DNA of 5,545 nt from JBFMAI01 sp964462635. Its GTDB lineage: Bacteria; Planctomycetota; Phycisphaerae; UBA1845; Fen-1342. Positions 5,433 through 5,545 of this stretch are shown here, in pieces; position 1 is the first letter of the stretch, and every line of letters starts with the position of its first letter. Made by a program: the position numbers and the translations under genes. The notes below the pieces were generated by a model. That model had not been told where the DNA came from. It was given only the letters and a program-made list of their open reading frames with translations, and made no database searches. Location of the stretch: the NCBI GenBank assembly GCA_964462635.1, contig CAYWYJ010000175.1, forward strand, positions 1 to 5,545. The letters run 5' to 3'.

Positions 5433-5545
5433 ATGCGACGAAGAGCGTGTCGGTGGTCGGGCCTTCTGGTTTTGTCGAGCGGCTTGCTGCTGCCGGTGTC
5501 CTGCGCAACCGTGCGGATGGTGCTGGAGACGATCGGCAGCCTCCT
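5433..5545 (+). CDS. N-terminus of an exported protein of unknown function (3' end cut)
   Basis: Only 37 codons lie in the window and the frame runs off the end. The N-terminus is a typical signal peptide: basic MRRRACRW (1-8), a hydrophobic core GLLVLSSGLLLPV (10-22) and then S-C-A-T. Cys24 after PVS resembles a lipobox but has Pro at -3 where Leu is usual, so lipoprotein processing is doubtful; Ser23-Cys24-Ala25 fits small residues at -3 and -1 for signal peptidase I, with cleavage after Ala25. The gene is divergent from the signal peptidase genes and shares a 194-base intergenic region with them. The mature part visible (TVRMVLETIGSL) is not recognisable, so no function is assigned. Confidence 0.65.
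   Translation, partial: MRRRACRWSGLLVLSSGLLLPVSCATVRMVLETIGSL

Overview
The window looks like chromosomal DNA of a member of the Planctomycetota, probably an uncultured, GC-rich one. This is inferred from four things. The first gene ends in a dockerin-like domain of the planctomycete style. Two signal peptidases carry zinc-ribbon and beta-rich insertions. Shine-Dalgarno signals are sparse. The intergenic DNA is full of palindromic repeats of a kind I associate with planctomycete genomes. No database search was possible.

Layout, left to right. Positions 3-398 (+) hold the 3' end of a secreted repeat protein with a two-loop dockerin-like C-terminus. Positions 399-834 have no gene; they hold a row of hairpins, including two copies of a 52-bp repeat, the first of which supplies the stop codon of the upstream gene. 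Positions 835-1584 (-) encode LptB, the ATPase of the lipopolysaccharide exporter. Positions 1585-1893 are a noncoding spacer of about 300 bases, clearly richer in A+T than the genes. Positions 1894-3432 (-) and 3616-5238 (-) encode two paralogous type I signal peptidases in tandem, separated by a 183-base gap with a strong hairpin. Positions 5239-5432 are a divergent intergenic region with one promoter candidate on each strand. Positions 5433-5545 (+) begin a gene with an N-terminal signal peptide, cut by the window end.

The three minus-strand genes are co-oriented in the order signal peptidase 2, signal peptidase 1, lptB. All concern the cell envelope: the peptidases would mature exported proteins and LptB would power lipopolysaccharide transport. 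The wide gaps with hairpins or AT-richer DNA make a single uninterrupted operon uncertain. Both flanking plus-strand genes appear to encode exported proteins, so they are possible substrates of the peptidases, but nothing in the sequence shows a specific link.

The most unusual content is the architecture of the two signal peptidases. Each has a four-cysteine zinc-ribbon-like insert between the catalytic Ser and Lys, and a beta-rich insert of more than 200 residues between the Lys and the GDN motif. The second notable item is the hairpin-rich repeat cluster behind the dockerin gene.
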